Below are positions 27,095 to 37,167 of a stretch of DNA of 64,000 nt, piece by piece (within the stretch, counting starts at the first letter, position 1; each line of letters opens with the position of its first letter). Origin of the DNA: Bog-756 sp963812525 (lineage in GTDB: Bacteria; Actinomycetota; Acidimicrobiia; Acidimicrobiales; RAAP-2); contig CAWEVL010000013.1 of the NCBI GenBank assembly GCA_963812525.1, positions 55,881 through 119,880 of the forward strand, in the 5' to 3' direction. The position numbers and the translations under genes are program-made. The notes under the pieces are model-generated. The model was not told where the DNA came from. It made no database searches and saw only the letters and a list, made by a program, of their open reading frames with translations.

Positions 27095-27429
27095 TGGCCA
27101 CGACACCAGGAAGTGGGGACGGGCCGTCCGGGGGCGAATCGGAGGTCCAGGACCTGAGCTACTCCGAGGCGGGGGCCCAGCTGGACGCCATCATCGAGGA
27201 GTTCGAGACCGGCGTGGTCGACGTCGACCGGCTGGTCGAGCAGCTGGAGCGGGCCACCGACATCGTGGACGAGCTCGACCGGCGGCTCCGCCGCACCCGG
27301 ATGCGGGTGGAGGAGCTGGTTCCCCGGCTCGAGTCCATCGGGCAGTCCGAGGCCCCGATCGAGGAGGACGACCCCGACGAGGGAGCGGCGGCAACGGGGG
27401 ACCCGGCGCCGTCGCCCGGCCTGTTCTGA
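27094..27429 (+). CDS. xseB: Exodeoxyribonuclease VII small subunit
   Basis: 111 residues. The central helical pair (LSYSEAGAQLDAIIEEFETGVVDVDRLVEQLERATDIVDELDRRLRRTRMRVEEL) is the XseB fold, which binds the coiled coil of XseA. It is flanked by low-complexity acidic ends that make it longer than the usual 70-80 residues. ATG 27094 overlaps the xseA stop (TGATG), so translation is coupled. Confidence 0.92.
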   Translation: MATTPGSGDGPSGGESEVQDLSYSEAGAQLDAIIEEFETGVVDVDRLVEQLERATDIVDELDRRLRRTRMRVEELVPRLESIGQSEAPIEEDDPDEGAAATGDPAPSPGLF

Positions 27430-27454
27430 GTCGCCTGGCCTCCCGACTTCCCGA

Positions 27455-29063
27455 TCAGTGGATGTTGCGCCCGTCCTCTTTCCAGTAGGGACGGCGCAAT
27501 TCGCGCTTGAGTACCTTGCCTGACGGGTTGCGGGGCAGGGCATCGATGAACTCGATGGAGGTCGGACACTTGTAGTGGGCCAGGCGGTCCCGCGTGGCGG
27601 CGATGATGTCGGCCGCCAGTGCCGCCTCGTCGGTGGACGCTCCGGGGGCCTTGACCACGATCCCCTTGACCGTCTCCCCCCACCGGTCGTCGGGGACACC
27701 GATGACGGCGGCGTCGGCCACGTCGCCATGGGCCAGCAGGGCGTTCTCCACCTCGGCCGGGTAGACGTTCTCCCCACCCGACACGATCATGTCCTTGATG
27801 CGGTCGTGGAGGAACAGATAGCCGTCGGCGTCCAGCCAGCCGGCATCCCCGGTCCGGAACCAACCGTCGACGGTCAGGGCGGCCGCCGTCTCGCCGGGCT
27901 TGTTCCAGTAGCCCAGCATGTTCTGGTCCGAACGGGTCCACACCTCACCCACCGCACCCACCGGCACGTCCCGGCCCGACTCGCTGTCGACGATGCGCAG
28001 CTGGACATGGTCGAAGGGTCGCCCCGCCGATCGCAGGAGGTGGGCCCGCGGACCGTCCGGGTCGTGGTCACCGGGCATGAGCGAGGTGATGGCCCCGGTG
28101 GTCTCGGTGAGGCCGTAGACCTGGGCGAAGTCACATCCGAGGGCCGACATCGACCGGATCAGGACGTCCTCGCTGATGGGCGAGGCCCCGTAGAAGACGG
28201 TTCGGAGCGAGCTCACGTCTGCGGTGGCCAGCGCCGGAGTGGCCAGCAGGACCATCAGCACCGCGGGGACGACGAAGGTCTCGGTGACGCGGTGCTTCTC
28301 GATGATCCGGAGCGTCTCGTTGGGCTCGACGTCCCTCAGGATGACCGAGTGGCCGCCCCGCGACATCCCGCACAGGGCCCACCCGGTGCCGCCGATGTGG
28401 AAGAGCGGCATGGCCACCAGCGACACCGTGTCGGCCCCGATGTGGAAGACCCGGTCGGCCTCGGTGGAGGATGGTCGAGATGTTGCGCCCCGAGATGACG
28501 GCTCCCTTGGGCAGCCCGGTGGTGCCCGAGGTGTACAGCTGCACCACGGCGTCGTCCGGACCCGGGTCGAAGCCGGGGTCGCCCCGCTCCACCGCCCCTC
28601 CGGCGTCCCGCCATTCGGGGAAGTGGTCGAGCGCCACCCAGTGGCGAACCCCGTCGACGAGGGCCCCGACCTCCTTGGCCGCCCCGGCGTACTCGGGCCC
28701 GAAGAACAGGATGGACGTACCGGCATCCTCGACGACGGCGGCGATCTCCGCCGGGGCCAGCCGCCAGTTGACGGCCACGCTCACCGCGCCGAGCAGGGCG
28801 CAGCCGAAGAAGACCTCGAAGTACTCACTGCCGTTGCGATCGAGGAACGCCACCCGGTCACCCGGTCCCACGCCGGCCCGTTCCAGCGCGTAGCTGACCC
28901 GCCGGGCCCGGGCGTAGACCTCACCCCAACTGAGGGTGACGGACCCCTGGGTCAGCATCGGCGCGTCGGGGGTCTGGCGGGCCCACCGCCGGATCATGCC
29001 CGAGGCGGTCTGCAGCCCGGCGGAATCCGGCCCGCGGCCCGGTTCGGTCTGCTCGGTCGTCAC
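27455..29063 (-). CDS. AMP-dependent acyl-CoA synthetase (one frameshift)
   Basis: Activates a carboxylic acid to its CoA ester. The N-terminal half has YTSGTTGLPKGAV (P-loop). In a second frame are FHIGGTGWALCGMSRGGH, YGLTETTG, GEVWTRSDQNMLGYWNKP, GWFRTGDAGWLDADGYLFLHDRIKDMIVSGGENVYPAEVE and the catalytic Lys in PSGKVLKRELR. The frame changes at about 28465 and the length is 1 mod 3, so one extra base. The full protein is about 535 residues. GTG 29063 is the start. Chain-length specificity is not readable. Confidence 0.87.
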
Positions 29064-29182
29064 GGCTCCACCCCTTGTGCCCGTCCAGGTTCGGTTGCCC
29101 GATGGTACTCCGGCCGACGCCGGCCCACCGGGGCCGGGCGGGGGAGCGGGAGAGGCCGGAACCGGCCCCGTAGAGTGGAGAG

Positions 29183-29932
29183 GTGACCGACGCCACCGCC
29201 CCTGCACCGCCCGCCCCCGCCACCGACCGCCTGTACTTCCGCCAGCTGTTGGCCGGTCGCGACTTCGCCGTCGACGACCAGGTGGCGCGTCAGATGGTCA
29301 ACTTCGTCTACCTGCTCGGGGACCGGACGGCCGGCGAGGCGGTGATCATCGACCCGGCCTACGGGGTCGATGAGCTGCTGGGCCTCCTCCAAGCCGACGG
29401 GATGACCTGCGTCGGGGCCCTGGCCACCCACTTCCACCCCGATCACGTGGGCGGCGACATGATGGGATGGGGCATCGAGGGCGTCACCCGGCTGCTCGAG
29501 GTCCAGCCGGTACCGATCCACGTGCAGGCGGACGAGGCCCCCTGGATGGTGCGGGCCACCGGGGTGGGCAGCGGGGACATGACCACCCATCACAGCGGCG
29601 ACGTGGTCCGGGTGGGCGAGGTCCCCGTCACCCTGGTCCACACCCCGGGCCACACCCCGGGCAGCCAGTGCTTCCTGGTCGACGGCCGGCTCATCGCCGG
29701 TGACACCCTGTTCCTCGAGGGGTGCGGGCGGACCGACCTCCCCGGGGGTGATCCCGAGGCCATGTACGAGTCGCTGACCACCCGCCTGGCCCAGGTGCCC
29801 GACGACACCGTCCTCTACCCCGGCCACCTCTACTCGCCCGACCCCTCGGCCACCATGGGCGACACCCGGGCCCGCAATTACGTCTTCCGGCTGCGCACAC
29901 CCGAGCAGTGGATGACCATGTTCGGAGCCTGA
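29183..29932 (+). CDS. MBL-fold hydrolase (glyoxalase II / persulfide dioxygenase-like)
   Basis: 249 residues. The metal motif H83-F-H-P-D-H88-V-G-G is intact. TPGHTPGSQCFLVDGRLIAGDTLF supplies the later His and Asp. G-C-G-R-T-D-L-P-G-G-D-P is typical of the ETHE1/glyoxalase II branch, which handles glutathione- or thiol-linked substrates; YPGHLYS follows. Divergent from the acyl-CoA synthetase with about 120 bases between starts. GTG start. Confidence 0.88.
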   Translation: MTDATAPAPPAPATDRLYFRQLLAGRDFAVDDQVARQMVNFVYLLGDRTAGEAVIIDPAYGVDELLGLLQADGMTCVGALATHFHPDHVGGDMMGWGIEGVTRLLEVQPVPIHVQADEAPWMVRATGVGSGDMTTHHSGDVVRVGEVPVTLVHTPGHTPGSQCFLVDGRLIAGDTLFLEGCGRTDLPGGDPEAMYESLTTRLAQVPDDTVLYPGHLYSPDPSATMGDTRARNYVFRLRTPEQWMTMFGA

Positions 29933-29988
29933 GCCGAACCGGTGCCCCCTTCGTCGTGCCCCGTCCGGGGCACCTACGATGACGGGCC

Positions 29989-31224
29989 ATGAGCGACGCC
30001 CTTGCCCCTGATGCCACCGTGGTCGTCGTCGGAGCGTCCCTGGCCGGCCTGCGGGCAGCCGAGGAGGTACGGCACGAGGGGCACACCGGGCCGGTCATCA
30101 TCGTGGGTGACGAGATCCACGCCCCCTACGACCGTCCGCCCCTGTCCAAGCAGCTGCTGGCCGGCACCTGGGACGTTGCCCGGATCCACCATCACGCCCC
30201 CGACGCCCTCGACACCCTGGGCCTCGAATTCCGGTTGGGCCGGCGGGCCACCGGGGTCGACCTCGACGCCCGGACGGTCCTGACCGACGACGGGAACGAA
30301 CTGCCCTTCGACGGCCTGATCGTGGCCACCGGCGCCGTCGCCCGTCCCCTGCCCGGTACCGACGGGCAGTCCGCCGTCCGGACCCTGCGCACCCTCGACG
30401 ACTGCCGGGCCATCCGGGACTCCCTGCTGGCGGCCGGGGACCGGCCGAGGGTGGTGGTCATCGGGGCCGGTTTCATCGGCTCGGAAGTGGCGGCGACCAG
30501 CCGGGGGCTGGGCGCCGAGGTCACCGTGGTCGAGGCCCTGCCCACCCCCCTGGGCCGGGTACTGGGCGACGCCATGGGCGAGGCGTGTGCCGGGCTGCAC
30601 CGGGCCGAGGGCGTGACCGTCCGGGCCGGGGTGGGGGTGGACCGGGTGACCTCCGACACCGTCGGCGGCCCACCGGCGGTGGTCCACCTGGCCGACGGTT
30701 CCGAGCTGGGGGCCGACGTCGTCGTGGTGGGGATCGGTGTGGTGCCCGCAGTCGGGTGGTTGGAAGGCTCCGGGCTGACCCTGGAGGACGGGGTGGTGTG
30801 CAGCGAGACCCTGTTCGCCGCCGACCGGGTGGTGGCGGCCGGGGACGTGGCCCGGTGGACCCACCGCGGGCTGGGCGAGCAGCTCCGGGTGGAGCACTGG
30901 ACCAATGCCGCCGAGGGGGGTGCCGCGGCGGCCCGCAACCTGTTGGCCGGGTCGGCGGCGGCCCAGGCCTACGAGCCCGTCCCGTTCTTCTGGTCCGACC
31001 AGTACTCGACCAAGATCCAGGTCGTCGGCCTTCCGGGGCCCGACGACGAGGTGGTGGTGGTCGAGGGCTCGGCGGAGGAGGGCAAGTTGGTGGCCCTGTA
31101 CCGGCGGGGCGACCGGCTCCGGGCCGCCCTGGCCTTCAGCCGGCCCCGGCACCTGATGGCCTACCGGCCCCTGCTGGCCGCCGGGGCCTCCTTCGACGAG
31201 GCGCTGGCCGTCGCCCGCGCCTGA
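29989..31224 (+). CDS. FAD-dependent NAD(P)H:ferredoxin/rubredoxin reductase
   Basis: 411 residues, of the putidaredoxin-reductase type. TVVVVGASLAGLRAAEEVR binds FAD, YDRPPLSKQLL is the family signature, and VVVIGAGFIGSEVAATSRGLG binds NAD(P). VVVGIGVVPAVGWLEGSGL and AAGDVARW close the FAD site. The C-terminal domain (VEHWTNAAEGGAAAARNLL...FFWSDQYSTKIQVVG) is characteristic of reductases feeding electrons to P450 or dioxygenase ferredoxins. A P450 and ferredoxin pair lies at 57-58.6 kb in this window and could be a partner. The 3' end overlaps the next, convergent gene by 64 bases. Confidence 0.92.
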   Translation: MSDALAPDATVVVVGASLAGLRAAEEVRHEGHTGPVIIVGDEIHAPYDRPPLSKQLLAGTWDVARIHHHAPDALDTLGLEFRLGRRATGVDLDARTVLTDDGNELPFDGLIVATGAVARPLPGTDGQSAVRTLRTLDDCRAIRDSLLAAGDRPRVVVIGAGFIGSEVAATSRGLGAEVTVVEALPTPLGRVLGDAMGEACAGLHRAEGVTVRAGVGVDRVTSDTVGGPPAVVHLADGSELGADVVVVGIGVVPAVGWLEGSGLTLEDGVVCSETLFAADRVVAAGDVARWTHRGLGEQLRVEHWTNAAEGGAAAARNLLAGSAAAQAYEPVPFFWSDQYSTKIQVVGLPGPDDEVVVVEGSAEEGKLVALYRRGDRLRAALAFSRPRHLMAYRPLLAAGASFDEALAVARA

Positions 31225-33359
31225 GACGGCACCCCACCGGCCCGGCCCGGCCGGTCGCCCCGGCCCCGCCGCCCCCGGCGGCCGGCGGCGGCGAAGGCCC
31301 GGGTGAAGGCCAGGGCCGCGGTGATCTGGTCGGCGGCCGGCTCGATGCCGCCGTAGGTCGACCGTTCCACCAGCGTGGTGACCCCCACCAGCCCGGCGCG
31401 GGCCGAGGGGTCGGCGTCGCCCAGCCGCTGGCCGTAGGCCGTGAGTGTCTCGTCGGTCCGGCGCAGCTGCCCTCGTCGTCTCCCGCCCCGCTCCAGGTCG
31501 TCGGCCACCTGGTGGGCCCAGGTCGGCGGGCGGAGACGCCGGCGCCGGCGGAGCAGGGCCACCGTCGCCCCCACGACGACCACCAGTGCGATGGGGATCC
31601 AGGGGAGGTGGGCCAGGAAGCGGGTGGTGCTGTGGGCCAGCACCGACCCGGGCGACGGGTTGGCCAGGGGGACCACCGCGGTGGGATCGAAGTTCTGCCA
31701 GCCGTAGCCGGGGAACCACACCTGCACCCAGGCATGGGCGTCCTTGGCCTGGACGTCGTAGAGGTCGGTGATGGGATTGTACGAGCCGGGCACGTAGCCG
31801 ACCGTCTCCCGGGCGGTGATGCCCAGTGACCGCAGCATGACCACGGTGGCGGTGGAGATCTGCTCGCAGTAGCCCCGCCGGCTCCCGAACAGGAAGCTGG
31901 TCACGGCGTCCGCCCCCGGGGCCAGCGGGGGGATGTCGGTGCTGTACCGGACATGCGTGGACATCCACGACTCGAGGGCGCTCACCTTGTCGTAGGTGTC
32001 CGGGTTGTCCGGTGACCCGACCCCGGCGGTGATCTGGCTGGCCAGCGCCGCCACCCTGGGGTAGGCGTGGGGGAGTTGGAGGTAGCGCTCCGTGTCCGAG
32101 TGCGACAGGCTGTCGGCCTGGGGCACCGGGCTGCTGGGCTGGACAAGGGTGGACTGCCGGAGCTGCTCGGCCGTGGCGGTGACGTCGTCGGACACCACCG
32201 TGTAGACGGTGCCCGCCCCCATGGAGCTGGCTGACGCGATGGTGCCGTCACCGGTCAGGAAGAGCCAGCGGGACTGGATGTAGACCCGCTGGGCGTTGTC
32301 GGCGTGGAACACCAGGTTCGGACCCGACTGGGCCAGGTAGAAGGTCTGCACGTCGGGGGTGCCCGAGGACAGGGGCGCCTGCTGGTCGGGCTGGAGGGAG
32401 ATCTCGAAGGGCGATCCGAAGTCCAGTTTGGTCAGGTGGCCCCCGTTGGCCGGGTTCTGGGCCTGGACCCAGCTCTGGCCGTCCCAGTAGTCGTAGGTCT
32501 GCCCCACCCAGAAGCTCGGCCGGCTGGCCCTGACCCGCAGCACCACCTCGTTGCCCAGCGAGGCCCGGGCCCCGGTGTCCAGGGACTTGGCGAAGCCCAG
32601 GAAGCCGCCCACCCCGGTGCGGCCGTCGGGACTGGCCGCGTGGGCCGGCAGCGAGGCCGACCCGTCGGTCAGGTTGCTGGGCGAGTCGACCGGCGACGAG
32701 TTGGCCGCCGCCGACGGGAAGATCAGGGAGGTGGACACCTTGGGGGCGGGGAGCACCGACACCAGGAGTGCGGCCACCACGGCCACCACCACGCCGGTCA
32801 CCGCCAGGGTCACCCAGGGGACGCCCCGGGCCCCGGCCATGGACTGCCACATGGCCACCAGGCCCCACAGTCCGCAGGCCACCCACGCCATCACGTAGAC
32901 GCCCAGGGTCAGGTCGACCGACTGGGCCGCGGCCACCGCCATGAGGGCGGCCGAACCGGCCAGGGAGTAGGCCACGTCGCGGCGGGCCGGGACATCGAAG
33001 GCGTGGGTGCACAGCACCCAGGCGAACAGGACGGCCAGCGGGCTCTCCACGGTAGAGATGTCCCCGGGCGTGGCGTTGTGGCTGACCGTGGCGATGAACC
33101 ACACGAAGCCGCCCACGGCGCACACGGCCAGGATGGGTTTGACCGCCGGCCACGGGTGCTCGCGGCGCCAGTAGGACAGGACGTTGCCCACCGCGGTGGC
33201 CGCGATCCCGAACAGGGCCACCGCCGGGCTGACCTCGCCCTGGCTCCAGCACGCGGCGATGGCGATGATCACCGTACCGGCCGAAGCCACGCGGAACGGC
33301 ACCGAGTGCTCGGGTGGACCGGGACGGTTGGCCTGGACCACCCGCTCCCAGAGGGTCAT
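31161..33359 (-). CDS. Membrane transglutaminase-like protein
   Basis: 732 residues: about six N-terminal membrane helices, a large extracytoplasmic region, a transglutaminase core and a last helix (WIPIALVVVVGATVALL) with a cytoplasmic tail. The catalytic triad is visible: Cys498 (RRGYCEQIS), His542 (DAHAWVQVW) and Asp558 (NFDPTA). It is the third gene of a MoxR-DUF58-transglutaminase operon, a very common set thought to help fold or modify envelope proteins. ATG 33359 overlaps the DUF58 stop by four bases. Confidence 0.92.
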   Translation of the reverse strand: MTLWERVVQANRPGPPEHSVPFRVASAGTVIIAIAACWSQGEVSPAVALFGIAATAVGNVLSYWRREHPWPAVKPILAVCAVGGFVWFIATVSHNATPGDISTVESPLAVLFAWVLCTHAFDVPARRDVAYSLAGSAALMAVAAAQSVDLTLGVYVMAWVACGLWGLVAMWQSMAGARGVPWVTLAVTGVVVAVVAALLVSVLPAPKVSTSLIFPSAAANSSPVDSPSNLTDGSASLPAHAASPDGRTGVGGFLGFAKSLDTGARASLGNEVVLRVRASRPSFWVGQTYDYWDGQSWVQAQNPANGGHLTKLDFGSPFEISLQPDQQAPLSSGTPDVQTFYLAQSGPNLVFHADNAQRVYIQSRWLFLTGDGTIASASSMGAGTVYTVVSDDVTATAEQLRQSTLVQPSSPVPQADSLSHSDTERYLQLPHAYPRVAALASQITAGVGSPDNPDTYDKVSALESWMSTHVRYSTDIPPLAPGADAVTSFLFGSRRGYCEQISTATVVMLRSLGITARETVGYVPGSYNPITDLYDVQAKDAHAWVQVWFPGYGWQNFDPTAVVPLANPSPGSVLAHSTTRFLAHLPWIPIALVVVVGATVALLRRRRRLRPPTWAHQVADDLERGGRRRGQLRRTDETLTAYGQRLGDADPSARAGLVGVTTLVERSTYGGIEPAADQITAALAFTRAFAAAGRRGRRGRGDRPGRAGGVPSQARATASASSKEAPAASRGR

Positions 33360-34528
33360 CGTCGTCCCCCTTCCGGCCGGGGGACGACGCCGGGCGGCGG
33401 GACGGGCGCCGGCACGGCCCGGGCCATGCGCCGGCCCAGGTCGACTCGGTCCCGCACCTGGCGGATGCACCGACCCTCGGCCTCGAGGGTCCCGAGCACC
33501 ACCGGCTGGCCCCGGGCCAGGCACCCGGCCACCACGGCCATCACCCGCTCGGCCTCGGCCTCGGCCTCGGCCGGGTCGGAGGGGAGGGCGACCTCGATGA
33601 CCACCGGCTCCTCGGCCTGGCGCTCCCGCTCCCGGACCATCAGCGTCCCGACGTGGGAGGTGGCCGGCCAGTGCACCGACCGCCTCGAGTCGCCGGCCTG
33701 GAACGGACGCACGCCCCGGGGCTCGCCGGCCCCCGAGGGCACCCGTCGCGGCGACTCGCCGGCCAGGTCGTCGGGCCTGGCGTCCATCGGCCCGGGCGTG
33801 CCCAGGCGCGGGGCCACGTGCAGGGGCCGGGTCAGCGGCACCTCGACCTCCCGGGCCCACCACAGCAAGCCGAACGGGGCGCACGAGGCCAGTTCGAGGG
33901 CGACGTTCTCGATGACGCCCCGCCGGTCCGGGGTGACGGTCACCACCACCGGCCGGTCACCACGGGACGCTCCCTCGGCCTGGGCGGTGGCCCCCACCGG
34001 ACCACGAGGCCGGATGCGGATCGGCCCGTTGGCCCTCAGGGTCAGGGCCACCGGAGACCCCGCCACGGTGTCCGCCGGCGAGGCGGTGCAGGTCACGCCG
34101 GCCCGGCGGGCCGGGAACCACGGGGCGGCCAGCCCGGTGAACAGGACGGCGGCCAGCAGGGCACCGACGGCCTGGACCCACCCCGACCCGCTGGAGTGGG
34201 CCACCCCCGCCCAGGCCAAGACGGCGACCAGGCTGCCGGCCACCGGGGCCAGCCAGGCCACCGGGTGGACCCGGTGCCGGAGCCGGCGCCCTCCGGGCAG
34301 GACGGCACCCGGCCCCCGTCGACGCTGGCGGTACCCGGCCGCCCCCCACGAAAGCGCCATGCCGGCGCTCAGGGCGACCACGCCGACCAGGGCGCCGGCC
34401 AGGACTTCGTGGGCGCCGAAGAAGGATCGGACCACCACCACACCGCCCACGCCGGCCAGGATGCCGGTGGCGGCGGTGGTGACCCCGCGCCAGCCCACCC
34501 CTCGCCGAACGGGGGGCGGTGCGCTCAC
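33356..34528 (-). CDS. DUF58 domain membrane protein
   Basis: 390 residues. Two pairs of N-terminal membrane helices (TTAATGILAGVGGVVVV, VAWLAPVAGSLVAVLAWAGVA) are followed by the DUF58 beta-rich region. In it, GEPRGVRPFQAGDSRRSVHWPATSHVGTLMVRERERQ is the family signature (R-x-Y/F-x-x-G-D-x-x-R-x-I/V-x-W). It begins at GTG 34528, overlapping the moxR stop, and its own stop overlaps the transglutaminase start. It acts with the MoxR ATPase. Confidence 0.92.
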   Translation of the reverse strand: MSAPPPVRRGVGWRGVTTAATGILAGVGGVVVVRSFFGAHEVLAGALVGVVALSAGMALSWGAAGYRQRRRGPGAVLPGGRRLRHRVHPVAWLAPVAGSLVAVLAWAGVAHSSGSGWVQAVGALLAAVLFTGLAAPWFPARRAGVTCTASPADTVAGSPVALTLRANGPIRIRPRGPVGATAQAEGASRGDRPVVVTVTPDRRGVIENVALELASCAPFGLLWWAREVEVPLTRPLHVAPRLGTPGPMDARPDDLAGESPRRVPSGAGEPRGVRPFQAGDSRRSVHWPATSHVGTLMVRERERQAEEPVVIEVALPSDPAEAEAEAERVMAVVAGCLARGQPVVLGTLEAEGRCIRQVRDRVDLGRRMARAVPAPVPPPGVVPRPEGGRR

Positions 34529-35533
34529 GTCGGGGGGACGGGCGCTTCGGCCAGGATGCGGCCCACCAAGGCCGGACCGTCCCCACCGCTGCCCTCGGCG
34601 ACCAGCCGGTGGGCCAGGCAGGCCACGGCCACGGCCTGCACGTCCTGGGGGGTGACGTAGGCCCGTCCGCTGAGGACGGCGTAGGCCTGGGCCGAGCGGA
34701 TGAGGGAGATGGCGGCGCGGCGGACTGGCGCCCAGGCGGACGGTCCCGGCGGTGCGGGTGGCCCGGACCAGGGAGACGGCGTACTCGGCCACCGCCGTCA
34801 CCACGTGCACGGAGGCCGTGGCGGCGATGGCCCGCTCCCATCGGGCCGGGTCGGCCACCGGGGCCAGGCCGTCGAGGGCGTACCGGCCCCCGTTGTGCAG
34901 GACGAGCCGGGTCTCGACCTCGGCGTCGGGGTAGCCGATGGTGGTGGACAGCCCGAACCGGTCCAGCTGGCTCTCGACCAGAGGGTACGTCCCGAGCTGG
35001 CCCATGGGGTTCTGGGTGGCGATGACCAGGTGGGGGCGGGGGAGGGGCCACGACTCGCCGTCCACCGACACCTGCTGCTCCTCCATGGCCTCGAGGAGGG
35101 CCGACTGGGTGCGAGGCGGGGTCCGGTTGAGCTCGTCGAGCAGGACCACGTGCCCGAAGACCGGGCCGGGCCGGAAGTCCCACGTCTGGGTGTCCGGGGA
35201 GAAGACGGTGACCCCGGTGACGTCGGAGGGCAGCAGGTCGGGATGGCCCTGGACCCGGGACAGCTGCACGCCCAGCGCGGCGGCCACCGCCCGGGCCAGC
35301 ACCGTCTTGCCCACCCCGGGGACGTCCTCGATCAGCAGGTGGTTGCCGGACATGGCCGCCACCACGGCGATGGTCACCGCCCTCGGCGTCCCGAGCAGGA
35401 CCTGGGAGAGCGACTGGTGGAGCGAGCGGGCGCAGCCCACGGCCTCGTCGATGGTGGCCTGGGGGTCGAGCGGGGCGGTTCCCAGGACGGACGCCATCGG
35501 CTCGGCTCCCACTGCCTCGATGCCCGTGCTCAT
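34525..35533 (-). CDS. MoxR-family AAA+ ATPase (one frameshift)
   Basis: AAA+ chaperone of about 335 residues. Walker A is EDVPGVGKT (residues 70-77), Walker B is VVLLDELNR, then TPPRTQSALLEAMEE and sensor 1 IATQNP. The C-terminal lid (GASPRAAISLIRSAQAYAVLSGRAYVTPQDVQAVA...) is read in another frame; a base appears to be inserted near 34725. The repaired gene ends at 34525 and overlaps the DUF58 GTG. ATG 35533 is the start. Confidence 0.9.
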
Positions 35534-35696
35534 GCGCTCCCCTGCTTCCCCGGCATTGGACCGTCCTGGTGGTATCACTGCCGAGCGTGGTTGCCTACCC
35601 ACCCTAGGCGTTGCCAGGGTGACTCTTCAATGCACCGGTCAAGAGGCCGGGGCATTGGCCCCGACGTCCCGGGCGTCAGGGCGGACGCTAGTGGGC

Positions 35697-37167
35697 TCAG
35701 AAGTCAAGGGCGGACAGCTCGGGGATGGTGCCCTCGGACCGGCCCCGGGCCTCCAGCCACCTGGCCCGCTGTTGGCTTCGCTGCTCGTCGGTCACCCGGG
35801 GGTCCACCACCTGCCGGGGCTCCCAGGCGGCGGCGACGTCGTCCTCGTCGGCCCACGTGCCGATGGCCATGCCGGCCAGGTAGGCGGCGCCGAGGGTGGT
35901 GGCCTCGAGTACCGGCGCGATCTCGATGGGCCGGCCGCAGGCATCGGCCAGGGCCTGGGTGAAGACGGGGTTGTCCGACATGCCGCCATCGACGCGGAGC
36001 GGGCCGATGGGCAGGCCCGAGTCGGCCTCCGCCGCCTCGAGCAGGTCGGCCCCCCGTTGGGCCACCCCCTCCAGTACCGCCCGCACCAGCTCGGGGCGCC
36101 CGCTGCCCCGGGTCAGCCCGACGAAGGTCCCCCGGGCCCCGAAGTCCCAGACCGGGGTGCCCAGTCCGAGGAGGGCCGGGACGAACCAGACGTCTCCGGT
36201 CTCCTGACAACGACCGGCCACCTCGGCCGAGTGGGCGGCGGTGTCGATGATCTCCAGGTCGTCCCGCAGCCACTCCACGCACGTGCCGGCGGACAGCATG
36301 ATGGCCTCGACGCCCCACGTGATCCGGCCGCCCCGGCGCCAGGCGATGATCGGGATGGTCCCGGCCGGGCCCCGGGCCGCCTGCGGGGGCCGCTGGCCGC
36401 CCACGCACTGGTCGAGCATGCCCCCGGTGCCGAAGGTGGCCTTGGCCTGGCCCGGGCGGGTGCACCCCTGCCCGATGAGGGAGGCCTGCTGGTCGCCGGC
36501 CAGCCCGGCGATGACCGGTCGGCCGGGGAGGATCTCGGCCGGCCCCACCGCACCCGAGGAGTCCACGACGATGGGGAGGAGGGGCTCGGGGATGCGCAGG
36601 GCGGCCAGGATCTCGGGGCTCCAGCCCGAGCCGTCGCCCTGGATCAGGCCGGTCACCCCGGCGTTGGACGCGTCGGTCACGTGGAGCGCACCGGCCGAGA
36701 GGACCCACGCCACCCAGGTGTCGACGGTGCCGAAGGCCAGCTCGCCGCGCTCGGAACGCGAGCGGTCCGGGTCGGCCTGGTCGAGGATGGCGGCCAGCTT
36801 GGTGGCCGAGGCGTTGGGCGCCACCCGGATGCCCCGGCCCTGGAGCTCGAGGCAGGTCCCGACGGTCCGGAGGTCCTGCCAGCCCAGCCCGGGGGCGACC
36901 GGGATCCCGGTGGCCCGGTCCCACACGACGGTGGAGGCCCGTTGGTTGGCGATGCCCACGGCCTCGACCGGCCCGCCCTCGGCCAGGCTGGCCGAGGCCA
37001 CCTCGACCACGGCGGCGGCCATGGCCGATGGGTCGAACTCCACCAGCCCCGGGAACGGCGTGTCCGGCAGCACCGGGACGTGGTGGACGTGGGTCCACCT
37101 CGCCGTCGGGACGGACCACCGCTCCCCGCACCCCGGAGGTGCCCACGTCGACCACCAGGATGCTCAT
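35697..37167 (-). CDS. FGGY-family carbohydrate kinase, glycerol-kinase-like (one frameshift)
   Basis: About 489 residues. The ATPase signature DVGTSGVRGAVV opens it. After a one-G insertion near 37110, ANQRASTVVWDRATG...WQDLRT, TDASNAGVTGLI, ATFGTGGMLDQC and VDGGMSDNPVFTQALAD follow, which align with the glycerol kinase motifs NQRET, TNASRT, TGCF and DGG. It probably phosphorylates glycerol; another polyol is possible. Its ATG overlaps the FAD oxidase stop, and that gene overlaps glpD, forming a tight glycerol operon. Confidence 0.85.
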
